NCBI GenBank assembly: GCA_900312665.1
Contig: ONZQ02000004.1
Coordinates: 1,512,963-1,576,962 of the forward strand
DNA: 64,000 nt
DNA from: Cephalotrichum gorgonifer
Taxonomy: Eukaryota; Ascomycota; Sordariomycetes; Microascales; Microascaceae
Direction: 5' to 3'
Numbering within the stretch: the first letter of the stretch is position 1; each line of letters begins with the position of its first letter. The position numbers and the translations under genes were made by a program. The notes beneath the pieces were generated by a model that worked only from the letters and a program-made list of their open reading frames with translations, made no database searches and was not told the DNA's origin. This document shows, piece after piece, positions 34,694-45,017 of the stretch.

Positions 34694-36403
34694 TCATGCA
34701 CCAAAGCAAAACCCCGACTCCCACCACCTGGCCCCCCCCGAGTACCATGTCACCATATACTCCTCCCCCCACCTCCACCACCACCCACCGGCCTCCGATC
34801 CGAACCCAAGCCCGCGGAAGATGGACACGGGCACCGGCTCGAGGATGAACACGCCCGCGCTGGCAAATTCTGCGGCCAGTGGCCAGCATGTGAGTTGTAG
34901 CCAGAACGCCACGAAAAGCAGGTTCCCCGCCCTCCTCACTGTGCGGGGCAGGCGGTCCAGGGCGTCACCGCAAGCGTGACACACCGCCTGCTGGAAGAGT
35001 ACGCCGATAGCCGAGAGGCCGAAGAAGAGAGGGAGGCGGTGGAGCTTCGTGGGTGGCACGGCGGTGTAGGAGCCGGAGCCGTGAAGGAGGGCGGAGTTCA
35101 AGAAGGCGGAGAGGTAGCCGGCATAGCGGGCGGCCTTGGAGCGTCGGGGGAGGTAGCCGCGCCCCACAAGCCAGATTACGGGGGCGGTGAAGGGTACGCG
35201 AAAGGTCTGGTGCCACCAGCCGCCCCAGAAACCTGCGAGCCCGCGGTCGAGGACCTCGGTAGTGGAGCCGAAGATGGAGCAGTGGCACCACGGCTCGCGG
35301 CGGACGGGGAAGAAGTAGCCGCCGATGAAGAACTGGATGAGGTCGATGTAGGCGAGGACGAGGAAGACGAAGGCGTAGACGGCGAAGAGGACGAGGAGGC
35401 TTCGGCCGGTATAGAGAACAGGCCCGGGGACGACAGCAAGGTAGGGTGGGAGGGGCCAGTCGGTCGTACCGAGGATAAAGAAGGGATCCATGACCATGAG
35501 TGTGCTAATAGCATCGAGGAGGATGTAGGCTAAGGCGAGGGAGCCAATCCGGCGAACGAGGTACTCCTTCGTAGTATTGCATCGGGAATATCCGGCCTGC
35601 GCCGTCTTTGGTATGGACTCAAGCTTGGCCCGTTCCCCGGAGCCTGGTGTCTCGGGCAGGGTGGGGTGTGGGATAGTTGGGACGGCGAAGTTCCAGCCTT
35701 CTCCCCGCAAGTTGGTCACTAGGTCCATCGCCCAGTTGAATCGGTGCGAAAAGGGGGCGTCCGCGGGGAAGGGCTCCCAGTAGTACTCGTACCCTTCTTG
35801 GCCGAGCATGATTTCGGGCGCTCGAGGTACAGTCTTGGCGAGATCATCTAAGATTCCTGTTGTGCTATCGCCCCGCCAGTCACCGGCTCCGTCACTACTG
35901 ATCAACTTGGGGGTGATCTGGCTGTTTCCGTCGCACTCAACCCGATCAACGGCATCACTCTCCTCGGCCTTTTCCTTCACCACCACCATGTCAGCCGCCG
36001 ACCTGGACCGGGCCGGAACTCTCAGGATTCGCTCGGCTTCGAACTGGGGCCGCTTCCATATCAGGGCAGAGAAGCAGTTCATGATGCCCCAGTAGGCGTA
36101 TAGCCCGGCGCCGAAGGACATGGCAGGGTTGGCCCCCGACGTATCCGTCATCATCTTGATATTGAGGGAAACTATTAGGGCCATGACAGCGAACCGAAGG
36201 CGGTAAAGCCACGGGCGGTTGGCGTGAGGGATGGCGAGGTACAACCCCGGTAAGAAGAAGGTGCCGAACAAGATGTAAGGGAACACGGGCGGCTTTGAAA
36301 GGCCAAGGGCCATGGCGGCGCGGAATTCTCCGGTGTGGTTGGCGCGGACCGCATTTTCGAGGGCTTTGATATCCAAAGATATATTGGCGTATTGCTCGAA
36401 CAT
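34694..36403 (-). CDS. Wax-synthase-like MBOAT_2 membrane acyltransferase
   Basis: A single exon of 569 aa with several hydrophobic segments (for example PYILFGTFFLPGLYLAI, RFAVMALIVSLNIKMM, YLAVVPGPVLYTGRSLLVLF). The C-terminal half carries the marks of the fungal wax-synthase-like MBOAT group: WHCSIFGSTTEVLDRGLAGF, then FWGGWWHQTFRVPFTAP and LNSALLHGSGSYT. The last contains the likely catalytic His (an H-G-S-G setting rather than the more common H-E or H-D). Such proteins move acyl groups to hydroxyl acceptors; several fungal members modify secondary metabolites. No biosynthetic genes lie beside it, so its substrate is unknown. It is convergent with TERT, with 253 bp between stops. Confidence 0.85.
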   Translation of the reverse strand: MFEQYANISLDIKALENAVRANHTGEFRAAMALGLSKPPVFPYILFGTFFLPGLYLAIPHANRPWLYRLRFAVMALIVSLNIKMMTDTSGANPAMSFGAGLYAYWGIMNCFSALIWKRPQFEAERILRVPARSRSAADMVVVKEKAEESDAVDRVECDGNSQITPKLISSDGAGDWRGDSTTGILDDLAKTVPRAPEIMLGQEGYEYYWEPFPADAPFSHRFNWAMDLVTNLRGEGWNFAVPTIPHPTLPETPGSGERAKLESIPKTAQAGYSRCNTTKEYLVRRIGSLALAYILLDAISTLMVMDPFFILGTTDWPLPPYLAVVPGPVLYTGRSLLVLFAVYAFVFLVLAYIDLIQFFIGGYFFPVRREPWCHCSIFGSTTEVLDRGLAGFWGGWWHQTFRVPFTAPVIWLVGRGYLPRRSKAARYAGYLSAFLNSALLHGSGSYTAVPPTKLHRLPLFFGLSAIGVLFQQAVCHACGDALDRLPRTVRRAGNLLFVAFWLQLTCWPLAAEFASAGVFILEPVPVSIFRGLGFGSEAGGWWWRWGEEYMVTWYSGGARWWESGFCFGA

Positions 36404-37983
36404 CTTGCGGTCGTAGGGGAACCGGTCATAAGGGATGTACGGACGGAACAGCGTGTGGCGATATTGGAAGGGATATCAAGGCGAGATTGATGAGGACGCC
36501 TGGCGCAATGCCATTACCCTCGGGGCCGAAAAAAAAGAGGAATTTTAATGTGCCAAAATAGAGACCAGCGGGACAGTGGTCAAAAGACGAAAGAGTATAA
36601 ATAGTTACAACAGAATGACCATTGACACACGGCAGGTCAGCCAGGCTGAGAAAGCGACGTCCTTAGAGCGCAAGAACGTGAAGGGCCTCGACCTCGTGCA
36701 TGCCCAGGCATGAGGCATACATATAATTACGAGAACTCCGCGTGGGGCGAGTTGAAGTCATTGACCGTGTCATTGTGGCGGCTTCACGCGACCACCATTT
36801 GTTTTATTGCTCCTGGCGCCTCCAAGAAGCCACGATGTACCTAGCCACTGTCCATCGCTTGTGGAAAGAGCGAGCGACGAATCGGACGAGTGCCTGCCCT
36901 ACAATACCTCCTAATATCGGTACCAGTGGTCACAAATCAATGATATTCACCTTGAGAGGTCCGCGATGCAGGTACTACAGAGCACTCCTCCGAACATAGG
37001 TAGGATCCGCACTCCAGGAAGGCAAAGGGGGGGGTTGGTGTCCAAGCCGGGATATTGTTCTGTACCACATATATGCGATATTCGGTGGCTGGAGCATACA
37101 TGTACAATTTCTCGTAGGCGTCGTCGAGAAGCCGTATGAAGACGGACGACGGTATCTTTGGGCTTCAAGATCTGAGGCGTCCATGATATTAACATAATGA
37201 ATGGGCGTATACATTTCTCTGGCGAGTTTGGACTACATGGGAGCACCCAGGTACCTGGCTTGAGTTCTCGTGCTGTTTATACGGTGCATTATACAATGCG
37301 AGTGGTCAATCATGTACGGATGCACACTCCGTACAGATAATACCTGGTATGGATGTTCTAGAAGTCGTGGAAACGCCTTGTGAGCAAGTTTTAGTTGTAA
37401 ATGACTTGGACGGGTCACACAGCCTCTTCGTGGAAGGAATAATAGTATGATCATGATCCTGGGGTGCTAATTCTTTGCCCCTCTGAAGTTGAGCTGTTAT
37501 AACCATTAACAAGTCTAGCGGACCCGCCGAATTGAGATCGATGCTAGCTGAGCTTAGGTGTGTAAAGTTCAGTTTTCCAGGCCTAAACGGAGATGTCGCC
37601 ACACTGGCTCCCTCCTAGTCCTCAGCGTACGCGTCCAATGTGGGGTCTGGATGCGGTTTAGCGGCAAGCAATGGAGCCGGGTGTCCATCCCCATCTTCGC
37701 CTACTTCCTCGATTCTCGTCAAGCAAAGTGTACATATCTCATGCAAAGACTCTCACCTTCCGATTTTTCTTCCTTTCCGATCATACATAACCTACGGGTC
37801 AACCGCTTCGGTCCCTGTCCTCTCCCCAACCGAACCCCCTGACTTTTTAACGGAGGCTTCACTCTCGCTTCACTCTCCGCACATCACGCATCCGGTCCTC
37901 CTTGAGCGCACATATACACACACGTTCCTGAAGGCATCGGTGTGATAGACGAGGCACATCCGAAAGGCCCCACGACATACAAC
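36404..37983. other. Divergent promoter region (MBOAT / CYSTM)
   Basis: No coding frame of note. Pyrimidine-rich leader sequence with CT stretches precedes the CYSTM ATG (about 37770-37930). The region should hold both promoters. Confidence 0.5.
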
Positions 37984-38561
37984 ATGTCAAACGCCGACTA
38001 CTATAACGTTGGGCCGGGCTACCACCAACAGAGTCAGGCGCCGTCCCAAGCCGGCTACCCTCCTCAGGCCGGTTACCCGTCCCAGCAGGGATATCCTCAG
38101 CAACCCCAACCGGTACGATCCTGTGCCTCCCCTCCTCAGCCGTCTCCATCCGCTTCCTGTTTTCAGAGGCGCCGCTAACCCCCACCCAGTTCTACCCCCA
38201 GCAACAACAACCGCTGCCGCCACAAGGCTACTACCCCCAGCAGCAGCAGCAGCCCCAGCCCATGCAACAGCCGCCCATGCAAATGCAAATTCCCCAAATC
38301 CAACCCCCAAAGCAGCAGCAAAAGGGCGGCGGGAAGAACTGCCTGACGGCCTGTCTGGCCGCTATATGCTGCTGCTGTGTGATTGAGGAAGGGTGTGAAT
38401 GTTGGTGAGTCTCCCCCGATCCCTTTCCCTTTCCCCTTTGTAGAGAAAGAGGGTTTCCCCGTAGATAGATCGAGGCGGATAGAGAGAGCGAAGGGAAGAA
38501 AAAAGTGGCTGACTTGAGATTTAGTGCGGAATGTTGTGAGTGTTGTGTTGACCTCTGTTAA
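37984..38561 (+). CDS. CYSTM-family cysteine-rich tail-anchored small protein
   Basis: Three exons (37984-38112, 38190-38404, 38525-38561) encode 126 aa. The N-terminal 90 residues are Gln/Pro/Tyr-rich (repeats of GYPPQ, GYPSQ, YPQQQ) and the C-terminus is KNCLTACLAAICCCCVIEEGC, the cysteine-rich membrane module of the CYSTM family. Reading straight through exon 2 stops at TGG TGA (38406-38408), right on a consensus GTGAGT donor (38405-38410). Splicing to the TTAG at 38521-38524 adds CCAECCECCVDLC before a TAA, which extends the Cys pattern as in relatives. An AATAAA 26 nt after that stop fits the longer form. CYSTM proteins are linked to stress tolerance in yeast and plants; the exact role is not known. 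The first ATG in the selected frame with a good context is MSNADYY; an upstream in-frame Met (37942) is possible. Confidence 0.85.
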
Positions 38562-39169
38562 AGCCTTCTTTTTACGGAACGGCGTCAATAAAGGTTGTGG
38601 GTCCTTTATGAAATTACTTCCATAGCGATGAAGGGGTTAGTTGGGTTGGGCTCACGCTGGGAACTGGGTGGTCGGGGTCGGGGGGGCATGGTTGATGACT
38701 CCCAGCTGGGCAATGGCGACGATGGTATGATTGCACATCTCAGGAGCTGGTTGCAGGGAAGGAAGCAGGCGTAGCGGCATGCGGGATTTGATTACTTCTT
38801 GATTCATCGTACGGGCGTGGTAACCCCGTTGCGGAATATATACCACGTCCAATTCAACGTTTACAAAGAAACGAGGAAGACGAGATTCTTCCTCGTCGAT
38901 AATCCTCAACTCTACCAACTCCATAGTGACACAACGTGTGGGTAGGAAACACGGCCCGTAAAAAGAAACCACGGTATTTTGAATTTGCACATCCGCCCAC
39001 CGAAACGACGTCGCCAAAGTACAAAGTCGCGTTTTACGGACCCCCTCCGCCCTTCTTTCGGTGCCTCCATTCCCTGAATACACTGGCGTCCCCCTTTTGT
39101 TTCGCGTATCGCATGGTGCTGCGCCCAGACGGGCGTACATGGCGACAGCTTCCTTTGTCACCCATGCCA
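38562..39169. other. Convergent 3' intergenic region (CYSTM / Abp1)
   Basis: It should hold the 3' UTRs of both neighbours. No coding frame with family features was seen. Confidence 0.55.
38587..38592 (+). terminator. Candidate poly(A) signal of the CYSTM gene
   Basis: AATAAA lies 26 nt after the predicted TAA of exon 3, consistent with a short 3' UTR and with exon 3 being transcribed. Confidence 0.45.
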
Positions 39170-41666
39170 TTACTGATTTAGCTCAACATAGTTGGCTGGG
39201 AACAGCCCCTGGTTCGGGCCCAGGTGTCCCAACCACCAATCCTCATCGGGGAAGTCGAGATTTGTGATAATGTCTCCCTCTCGGAACGAAAGTTCTAGTA
39301 TAAAACAGTTAGCATCAAGCCATATGTGACAGCACGCTATAAAATCCATCGACAACGATGAGGGGCTCCCAACAACTAACCATTATCTTCTGCTGCTTCA
39401 TAATCAAACAGGGCAGTAGCCGTATGACCACCTGAGGGCTCCGCTGCCTCAGCCTGGTGGGCCTCTGGAGCCGGAGCCGGCGCGGGAATGGGCTCCTCTT
39501 CCTCGACCTGCTGTTCGTCGCCGACGATTTGGACGTAGTTGCTAGGGAAGAGACCCCTGTCACCCTGAGAGTTTGTGCCTACCCACCAGTCGTCGTCGAC
39601 CATCTCGATGTCGACAACGTGTTCGTCTTCGCGGAGGTCGATCTCGTTGTCCTCCGCCTTTTCGTAATCGTAGAGAGCAACGGCGCTCGCACCAGGTGCG
39701 CTCGCGGCGGGAACCTCGGCAGGCTCCTCGGTGTCGTAGGCCGAAGCCGCCGCGACACCTGCAGCTACGCCCACGGCAGCACCAACACCGGCTGCGACGA
39801 CGGGGGCTGCCGAACTCTGACTCTCCTGCACAGGTTCGGGCCTCGCGGGCTCCTCCTTTGGCCGCACGGGAAGCTCACGTGCCGGCGCTGGGGGAGGAGA
39901 CGGGCTTCGGGCGACGGGTACGGCAATGCGTGGGGGCGAGGGCGAACGCTCCCGGGTCTCCTCGTGCTCAGGCTCCTCGACTGGGGGCGGGCGTGATGGG
40001 AGACCAGGAAGTGCAAATCCACCCTGGGGCCGGGTAGAGGTCGGTAGCGATGGTGGCGCCTGCTCATCCCTGTCACCGGCGGAAGGTACCGGTGGCGGGG
40101 CGTGAGGAGACGGCGCAATGGGTGTGGTGTCCTTGAACCGGTCCTTGAGAGAGGCGACGCCACCAGCGGGGGATGGGGGCTCCTGCTCTTGGGCCTCCCG
40201 ATTCTGTTCGCTGCCCCCCGTCTCCTGGTCGGAGAGCTCGCGGCCATATCCGGCCGATTGGACGGGAGCCCAGGTCTTGCCAGTGTAGCCACTCTTCCAC
40301 TCATTTCCGCTCTTCTGCGACCCGATAGGAGATGCCATGGGAGGGGTGATGGTATTCGTGGAACTCACACCATCCTTCTTCGCCTTCTTCTCTGCCCAAA
40401 TCTGTGCCGGCGTCTTCCCTCCCTGGTCGGCAAAGGTGCGGCTAGCTGCACCGACGACGGGAGGCGCAGGGGCGGCGGGTTTGTTGAAGCCTAGGCCCCC
40501 CGGAGCTGGCGGCTTTGTCCCCGCAAAGGTGGATGTAGACGCCCCGAACCTATTGGCAACCTTGGGCTTGGGCAGGCTAGTCAGACGTTCAGACTGCTGA
40601 GGTTGAGAGAAGGCGGCACTTCGATCGGAAATGGGTCGGGGTGCCTCCGATGCCTCCTCTTCCTTTTGAGGCTGCGCTCGAGCTCGGATTGCAGCAATAT
40701 CGACCTTGCCAACCGGCTGATAGGCTCCCGAAACGGGCGTCGGACGTAGGTCCTCCTTGTTTTTGGCCGCCGCGCGGATGGCGGAAATGTCAACCTTTCC
40801 GACAGGTTGATATCCGCCCCCGACTACGTCAGGGTTCCGAGCAGCAGGGGCACTGTAGCTCGAAGGCTCGGTATTCTTCTGCCCCGTGAGTTCGGCCATG
40901 TTGACTTTGGTAGGCTTATATGCCGATTCGACCTTCTCGAGCTGCGTTCGCGAGATCTGAGGCGCGTCCGCGCCCCAGCCGTCCCCATCTTCATCCTGCT
41001 TCCTGTTGCGGGCTGCCACTATGGGGTTGATCCTACCAGCGCTTGAGGTGGTGGGGGTAAAGACGGGCTTGGTGCCGACTGGCGCAGGGCGAGGAATGGG
41101 GGCTGGTGCCGAAGAGCTACCCGAATAATTCGCTCCCGAGGCATCCGCGACTTTCTGTATGATGACCTCGGGGGCGACGTCGCTGTCGGAGCGGGCAGTG
41201 ATCTGAACGTGATACCCATGTAGGATTTTCGAGACGGCGGAAAGGTGGCTGGTGAAGTATCCCTTCGTGCGCTCGGGAACGCCGCCGCCGCACCAGGCGA
41301 TCAAAACGTTTTTCGGCAGTCCGGAGTTGGGGTCCTTGACCTTGACGTAGGCGAATTGGATGCGACCCTCGCTGAAGTCCTCGATTAAGTCGATCAGCTC
41401 GCCCTCTATAAACCGTTAGCAACCCGTCTAGATGGGCGGGGTAGGATGGAAAATATCGCGTACGTACCTCCGGTGCTCTCGACTTTCAGGACACTCTCTT
41501 TGGCTCCTCCGGTATTCTGGAATGCGTTGACAAGGGGCGCCTGGACAGAGAAGAGAGCCCAGTGACCATAGGTAGGTGAGGCGGAGGCGGGTAGAGTGGC
41601 ATTGACAACGCTTTGGTAGCTGCTCTTGATCGATGGCCCGTTCGTGGAGAGATTTAGAGACGCCAT
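39170..41666 (-). CDS. ABP1: Actin-binding protein Abp1 (ADF-H and two SH3 domains)
   Basis: Three exons read on the minus strand (41666-41468, 41405-39381, 39294-39170) encode 782 aa. Residues 1 to about 140 form an ADF/cofilin-homology domain (YGHWALFSVQAP, ELIDLIEDFSEGRIQFAYVKV, LPKNVLIAWCGGGVP). The middle is Pro/Lys/Glu-rich with repeated motifs of the type YQPVGKVDISAIRAAAKNK and a Lys-rich AQIWAEKKAKKDG box. Two SH3 domains follow: AVALYDYEKAEDNEIDLRE...DDDWWVGTN...RGLFPSNYV, and at the very end ATALFDYEAAEDNELSFRE...DEDWWLGHL...GLFPANYVELN. The second SH3 is split by the last intron. Abp1 binds actin filaments at endocytic patches, activates Arp2/3 and recruits partners through SH3 domains. 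Yeast Abp1 has one SH3; two are seen in many filamentous fungi. Confidence 0.95.
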
Positions 41667-43006
41667 TTTGAAGGAAACGGATGCCTCACGACAGGGTTGA
41701 GTAAGACTTCAGCGGAGGCGAGAGTTGGGTTTGAATCAGAAAAGGGGAGGGATGCTGGTAAAAGAGCGGGGAAAGAGGGGGATGTGTGGCCGTTGAACGA
41801 TGAACGGTGATTCGTATCACCATATATGACGAGCAGGTTTGACAGCTACTTTCGTTCGGCTTTGGATATGACTTCCGGCAGGTGTTTGGAAGCGAACGGT
41901 GGAGATGTACCTGGATCGGTTGACATGGGGTGAACTTTGGATGGTGACGACACCTGAGGCTGTGCTGGTTGCTCAGTGGGCCGGCCGACAGAGCTCCCTC
42001 CTTGCATCGGAAAGCAGGATAGCACACTCCGTATATATAACATATTTATACTGTTTAATTGGCTTGGCAAATCACCACGTCGGGCTTCCCGGACCACCCC
42101 GCTTACAGTGTAATACGGGGGGGATGATGAATAGTGCCCACTATTACCACCTGCCATACAAGTATCGCCAAGGTTCACTTCCAGGCTGGGCCTCTAAAGT
42201 GGCAGGGAAGATGTTCAAGGGGCTGCCGAAGTTTCCATACGAGATATGCAAATGCGAGCAGTTGTTCAAGAATGGTATTGTACATCCTATTCTTGTACTA
42301 ACTTGTCTACCACCCCCAGTACATGCCTCACCTTACGAGAACGCATTGGTTTGGTGACCCTTCAACACAATGGCGCAATATATTGATGGCAGCCGTCCCC
42401 TTCCTCTAGGTACTACTCGGGAATCATGCTCTCCAGTTTCACTCTCAGACCATACCCACGGGTGTGACAAAAAGCCCACTATATCGCTACAACACCACCC
42501 TTGGTTAAAACATAAAAAAGCCTTGATGCCGCTGCTTTTCGGGTACTGTGCGACCCGACTTCGCCAGGGTCAGTAAATAGCACATGGTGGGGGCTAAGGA
42601 GGCGGGGGTATAAGAAGCTGCCAAACGGCGACTATGCTTTTTATAAGCTCGCTACCGAACCAATCCGTTCCCCGCGTGATAACAACCGTATACAAAGACC
42701 CAGTAACCGGCCGCGACGGTGAGCCACTCGCGAGATAGGCGTGGCTTAGTTCTTAAGACTGAGGGTGTCGGGCGCCTAAGTTGTGAGCCTTGCGTGTCGG
42801 TGCTGGCCTCAACATCCAGACGAGATTGAGGCCAGCACCGACATTCGAGACGCGGCCGGAGTGGTTGTTTGCACAGGAGGTATACCATTTCGCGAAGCTT
42901 GTGTTCGCACCCGTATCATGTCAAATCGCAGCCGCACTGCTTGTCGATTCGCTTCGAATAAACTACTGTGTCGGGTACGCCTTTGTGTGCGATGCAAACA
43001 AGGCCT
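41667..43006. other. Intergenic region between Abp1 promoter and Grx3/4 3' end
   Basis: Contains the Abp1 upstream sequence and the 3' flank of the glutaredoxin gene, including a perfect inverted repeat at 42795-42843. No supported gene. Confidence 0.55.
42795..42843. repeat. Perfect 18-bp inverted repeat with 13-nt loop
   Basis: Arms 42795-42812 (TGTCGGTGCTGGCCTCAA) and 42826-42843 are exact reverse complements around a 13-nt loop. The GC-rich stem would form a strong hairpin in RNA. It lies about 164 nt beyond the Grx3/4 stop codon (minus strand), so it could be in that gene's 3' UTR or just after it. Confidence 0.85.
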
Positions 43007-43795
43007 CTACTCGGCAGCAGCCTCGACGACACTGTATGGCTTGAAGAAATCGGCATTGCTTGCGAGCTCTTCCTTCACAATGTCAAGCCCGCCGACCAGT
43101 TCCCCGTCCACCCACAGCTGCGGATAGGTCGGCCAGTCGGCGAACTCCTTGAGACCTTGGCGGACCTCATCGTCGGCAAGAATGTTGAAGAAGCCATACT
43201 TGACCGAGTTTTCTCGCAGAATGCCGACGATCTGTCGAGAGAATCCGCACTGGGGTTCACTTGGGGTTCCCTTCATGAAAAGCATCACGGATGCTGCTTT
43301 GACGAGGTCTGCAAGTCTCTTGTGAAGCTCCTCCTTTTGCTTCTCCGGGTCCTGGGGCGCCACCTCCTCTGTCCCATCGACGGGTGCCGCAGTTTGGTCG
43401 GCTTCTGTCTTTGCCGCGCCGTTGGAAGCGGCGGAATCGGGGGCGGACGCCTTGTTCGCGTGGTTCTGAATGGCAGTTCGGACCTTGGTCGCGCTGCTGC
43501 CACTGACAGTCTCAAGAACCTGGCCACCTCTTGAGATGACGATGTAGGGAACAACGCTGACATCGTATTCCTCAGATATGTCCTCGAGATCTTCAGCATT
43601 GATAGATGCCCATAGAGTCGTCGGCGGGTCGGTAACCGGGTATTCCGTGGCCAGGGTCTGAATGACGGTGGTCATTTGAGCGCACGGTGCTGCCCATGGT
43701 GCATGGAAGTATATTATGTGGACGGCCGATGGCGGGAGGCTCGCGATGTGTTTTTGCCAGTCGGCCAAGCTCGTTATTTCCGTGACTGTCGACAT
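43007..43795 (-). CDS. Monothiol CGFS glutaredoxin Grx3/4 (PICOT type)
   Basis: A single exon of 262 aa. The N-terminal thioredoxin-like domain has WAAPC (C38) and VVPYIVI with cis-Pro; a charged Ala/Glu linker at about 112-155 follows; then one glutaredoxin domain with the CGFS site (183-186), preceded by MLFMKGTPSEPQ and followed by WPTYPQLWVDGELVGG. Single Trx plus single Grx matches yeast Grx3/Grx4. These proteins bind a glutathione-coordinated [2Fe-2S] cluster as dimers, deliver iron-sulfur clusters in the cytosol and control iron-responsive transcription factors. The start MSTVTEITSL matches the family N-terminus; the open frame continues 83 codons upstream but that part does not resemble the family or a clear targeting peptide. 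Confidence 0.95.
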   Translation of the reverse strand: MSTVTEITSLADWQKHIASLPPSAVHIIYFHAPWAAPCAQMTTVIQTLATEYPVTDPPTTLWASINAEDLEDISEEYDVSVVPYIVISRGGQVLETVSGSSATKVRTAIQNHANKASAPDSAASNGAAKTEADQTAAPVDGTEEVAPQDPEKQKEELHKRLADLVKAASVMLFMKGTPSEPQCGFSRQIVGILRENSVKYGFFNILADDEVRQGLKEFADWPTYPQLWVDGELVGGLDIVKEELASNADFFKPYSVVEAAAE

Positions 43796-45017
43796 TGTGA
43801 TGTTGGCTATTCCGTCTCTTTCTACGGGTAGATTGGCGAGAGATATGCGACGTGGTTGAACACCTGGTGGCGCAAGTTTCTTCCGTTTGGAGATGTGCGC
43901 GGGGTAATACTGGAAAAAGAACCCCACCTTTTCATATCTTCTCACACTTTCCAAGTATGGCGTTATCAGGCTTCTGCTTGCCTTGTGATAACAACGGTTT
44001 TGCCACATGGCTATGTGATAGGGAATTCTGGCACATTTGGCCACAGATGAATCCCCTGTTTAGCGGTATATTTATACATCTATTTATATTTAAATTTCTA
44101 CATGTCTTTTATGGTACAAATTTTATATCAAGACTTTTTGCTTCGAGGGAGGGAGGATGAATGTCCAGAGGCAGAATTCGGCCTGGTAATTATTACTGTT
44201 CAAGTTCAGGTTGCTGACTACTACCCGTAATTACGTACTCACTCATATTGACGCCGGGGCAAGCTCATTGGCCAGAGCACACCCAGAAGATCTCCCAGCA
44301 TCAGGCACCTCTGCTTGCGCGGACAAGGGAGGGACCTCCCGATAATAGTAATAGACATATCCCCACAGTTAATGTAATATGACGGACACTTGCCGATGAC
44401 TCCGCTTGCTGCGTGCTGTCCCTCCCATCCTCGTCGTAGATGCGACTTCCCCTCATTGGCCCGCCCCAAAAAATCAAGCTGGCCTTACGCCGATGCCCGT
44501 CGCCTATCGCCGCCGCACCCTTCAGGTCTCCAAAAGTGGTTGGTGCCTGCTGGCTGAGTCGTCACGTCTCGACCTTCTTCACTAGCTTGGAGTTTTGTCC
44601 CCATATCTCGGGCAGCGACATCCCACCCTTTGCTCCGCCACCTCCTGCACCTCACATTACTTTTAGTATTGTTACTGGCAGTCTGTGGCCAGCTCTCCTA
44701 CGCGACGATACTTCAAGATTAGTCGCGAAGAATCCCGACGGGACAGCCCCGCGAGCTGTCCTGCGCCGTAACCCCCGTCCGCAGTTCGACTGCATTCACA
44801 TCTCCGCCATTCCTAAATCACCCGCCGCACCACAATACGTCAGCTGGCCAAAAACGGCTGTGGACTGCGATTCTTCCCAAACGCAGAATCCGCGCTACTC
44901 CCGTTCTTCTGGTCGCGTCTATCATCTCGTTCTCCAAACACTCGCAAGTCCAACCCGAAAGTAACCGTGCTAGTTATCCAAACCTGGGCCACGCTGTTCG
45001 CCACCCACGGATCCAGG
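43796..45017. other. Divergent promoter region (Grx3/4 / Zn2Cys6 factor)
   Basis: AT-rich stretches occur near 44060-44130. A 174-codon plus-strand frame at 44440-44964 ends 53 nt before the transcription-factor ATG; it has no domain and may be an upstream ORF in a long leader or a chance frame. Confidence 0.5.

Noticed and set aside
34694..36403. Acyltransferase-like gene as part of a secondary-metabolite cluster
   Set aside because: No synthase, oxygenase or other tailoring gene is adjacent; neighbours are TERT and a CYSTM gene.
43796..44044. 83-codon N-terminal extension of Grx3/4
   Set aside because: The family N-terminus matches MSTVTEITSL, and the upstream part has no family similarity or clear targeting signal.
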